Shown here: positions 62,666 to 64,000 of the stretch, piece after piece
Layout: each line of letters begins with the position of its first letter
How positions within the stretch are numbered: position 1 is the stretch's first letter
Source of the DNA: Acidimicrobiaceae bacterium
GTDB lineage: Bacteria; Actinomycetota; Acidimicrobiia; Acidimicrobiales; Ilumatobacteraceae
Length of the DNA: 64,000 nt
Direction of reading: 5' to 3'
Assembly: GCA_016722025.1 (NCBI GenBank)
Contig: JADKGZ010000011.1
Location: 1 to 64,000, forward strand
Made by a program: the position numbers and the translations under genes
The notes under the pieces: model-generated
The model's database searches: none
What the model saw: the letters and a program-made list of their open reading frames with translations, nothing else
Told to the model about the DNA's origin: nothing

Positions 62666-63688
62666 ATGCGGTTCCTCACCACGCCGTGGGCGCGCGCTCG
62701 ACGCGCAGCGGCCGCCGACCAGCGCCGCGCGTCGCCGACGGTCACCGTCGCTGTCTGTACGCTCGACCGCCGGGATCAACTCGAGCGCACGCTCCACGCG
62801 TTGCGTTCGCTGACCTATCCAGCGTTCGAGGTGGTCGTCGTCAACGGGCCGTCCACCGACGGCACGGCCGAGATGCTCGAAGGTTTCGACCACTCCCTCC
62901 GTGTGGCGACATGCGGTGTGGCTGCGATCGGAGCGTCTCGCAACATCGCCGTCGCTTCAGCAGCGGGCGATCTCGTGGCGTTCATCGACGACGACGCCAT
63001 TCCGCCACCGAACTGGCTGGAGACGCTGTTGCCGGCGTTCGACGACCCCCTGGTCGGTGCTGCGGGCGGCGCCGTCTTCGACGTTCCCCTCGGCCGTGTC
63101 GATTGGCAGCTGTGCACCTGCACGCGTCTCGGCGCCGGCAACACCGACAGCCCCGGCCCGATCAGTCGTTACCTCGGCGCCGGCGCCGACCCGGTCGCCT
63201 ACCTGGCCGGATGCAACATGATGATCCGACGACGCGCGCTGCAACAGGTCGACGGCTTCAACCCGCTGCTCACCGGGGCATACGACGATGTCGACATCTG
63301 CTGCCGACTCAACGACGCGGGCTGGGGCATTGCCTACGTGCCCGCCGCGGTGGTTCGCCACGACCGGGCACCGAACCTGACTCGCGACGACCAGCAGACC
63401 ATTCGCGACCCGTACCGCATCCTCGCGTCGCGGGCGATCTTCGCGATGCAGTCGACCGTTGCACCCGACGAGACCGCCGTGGTCGCCATGCTCGCCGAGT
63501 CCCTGCGCGAGTGGACCGTCTTCGCCGACCAGCAACTTGCCGCGGGGCACCTGACGCCTGTCGAGCACCAACGCTTCGTCGAGCAGGCCGAGGCGGGAGC
63601 GCGCGACGGCCTTGCCGCCGGCAGAGGCCCCCGCCTGGTCACCGTGATCCCCGATCCGCCCCGGCACCTGTTCCGCCCCTACCGCTGA
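62666..63688 (+). CDS. Glycosyltransferase family 2
   Basis: 340 residues. VTVAVCTLDRRDQLERTLHA, FEVVVVNGPSTDGTAEML, AIGASRNIAVASAAGDLVAF, IDDDAIPPPNWLETLLPAF with the DDD metal motif, and AGCNMMIRRRALQQVDGFNP, then YDDVDICCRLNDAGW are GT2 hallmarks. A C-terminal helical part follows. VVNGPSTDGT differs from the more common VVDDGSTDGT. It is some 16 kb from the main glycan locus and could act on a surface polymer or natural product. Confidence 0.85.
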   Translation: MRFLTTPWARARRAAAADQRRASPTVTVAVCTLDRRDQLERTLHALRSLTYPAFEVVVVNGPSTDGTAEMLEGFDHSLRVATCGVAAIGASRNIAVASAAGDLVAFIDDDAIPPPNWLETLLPAFDDPLVGAAGGAVFDVPLGRVDWQLCTCTRLGAGNTDSPGPISRYLGAGADPVAYLAGCNMMIRRRALQQVDGFNPLLTGAYDDVDICCRLNDAGWGIAYVPAAVVRHDRAPNLTRDDQQTIRDPYRILASRAIFAMQSTVAPDETAVVAMLAESLREWTVFADQQLAAGHLTPVEHQRFVEQAEAGARDGLAAGRGPRLVTVIPDPPRHLFRPYR

Positions 63689-63732
63689 GGGCATTGCTCG
63701 ACGCAGCGGTTCGTCCATCGTCGCCCGCAGAT

Positions 63733-63738
63733 TACGAT
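63733..63738 (+). promoter_or_regulatory. -10 box of the DUF4287 gene (leaderless type)
   Basis: TACGAT, 7 nt before the ATG at 63746. Confidence 0.5.
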
Positions 63739-63745
63739 TGGTCAC

Positions 63746-64000
63746 ATGACCGGCGACGACGGTGACCGCACGAAGTTCTTCCCCGCAATCGAGAACAAGC
63801 ACGGCGGGCCCATCTCGATGTGGCTCGATCGGCTTGCCGACCTGGGCGATGCGAAGTACCCGCAGCAGATCGCATACCTGCGCGAGAACCATGGGTTCAG
63901 CCAGGCGCATGCCAATGCCCTGGTGATGTACGTGCGCAACTCGCCCACATCCAAGCGTTTCAAGACCCCGGACGACTTCTTCGCCACCCTCGATCCGGTC
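63746..64000 (+). CDS. DUF4287 domain-containing protein, 3' end beyond the window
   Basis: The first 85 residues are visible. The segment GGPISMWLDRLADLGDAKYP, QIAYLRENHGFSQAHANALV and MYVRNSP matches DUF4287, a helical domain of unknown function often joined to a DUF5655 domain. The frame is open to the window edge. The start is supported by TACGAT 7 nt upstream. Confidence 0.8.
   Translation, partial: MTGDDGDRTKFFPAIENKHGGPISMWLDRLADLGDAKYPQQIAYLRENHGFSQAHANALVMYVRNSPTSKRFKTPDDFFATLDPV

Overview
The window is high-GC, densely coded chromosomal DNA from an actinobacterium. Three features suggest class Acidimicrobiia (Ilumatobacter-like): four secreted proteins built on repeats carrying an LDTR motif, a homodimeric-type pyruvate dehydrogenase E1, and a mycothiol-type maleylpyruvate isomerase-like protein. 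This placement is inference; no rRNA or other phylogenetic marker is present. I recognised no tRNA, rRNA, CRISPR array, insertion sequence, prophage or replication origin. No gene-free stretch exceeds about 200 bases.

Layout. 1-8.1 kb is mostly housekeeping: a VOC-fold fragment, a yceI/marR divergent pair with a clear operator, argJ, DUF427, an SDR dehydrogenase, a CoA-transferase, an RNase HI/acyltransferase pair and a rhodanese lipoprotein behind a CsoR/CstR-like operator. 8.1-16.5 kb holds two SGNH-plus-repeat secreted proteins, aceE and a CAP-plus-repeat secreted protein. 16.7-46.6 kb is a surface-glycan locus: two GT-C/GT2 pairs at its edges, stand-alone glycosyltransferases, two methyltransferases, a Wzm/Wzt-type ABC exporter, a tandem pair of very large two-domain glycosyltransferases each followed by a small coiled-coil protein, an FkbM methyltransferase with a coiled-coil tail, and UDP-glucose dehydrogenase, UDP-xylose-synthase-like and GalE-like enzymes that make nucleotide sugars. 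A short block of unrelated genes (hydrolase, Uma2, DinB-like) sits within it at 40.2-43.4 kb. 46.7-53.7 kb holds an acyl-CoA dehydrogenase, a Phd/VapC toxin-antitoxin pair, a lipoprotein, an ASCH protein, a hemolysin III-family protein and a four-gene diiron/SCP2/zinc/ferredoxin operon behind a structured leader. 53.8-64 kb holds an amidase, an MBL hydrolase, a desaturase, a PLP decarboxylase, sufC-sufS-sufU, a nucleoside hydrolase, DUF2889, a GT2 and the start of a DUF4287 protein.

Two patterns cut across the window. At sixteen genes a TAnnnT -10 hexamer ends 6 or 7 nt before the start codon with no Shine-Dalgarno sequence, the layout of leaderless transcripts; this fixed many starts. Six otherwise intact genes are each broken by one single-base frameshift, most often resolvable in a short homopolymer, which looks more like assembly error than decay. 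A seventh, the UDP-glucose dehydrogenase, carries an intein at its catalytic cysteine whose C-terminal half appears damaged.

The glycan locus reads as one system: nucleotide sugars are made by the 36-40 kb enzymes, polymerised by the cytoplasmic glycosyltransferases, perhaps capped or measured by the FkbM and coiled-coil proteins, and exported by the ABC transporter, with GT-C/GT2 pairs adding further sugars outside the membrane.
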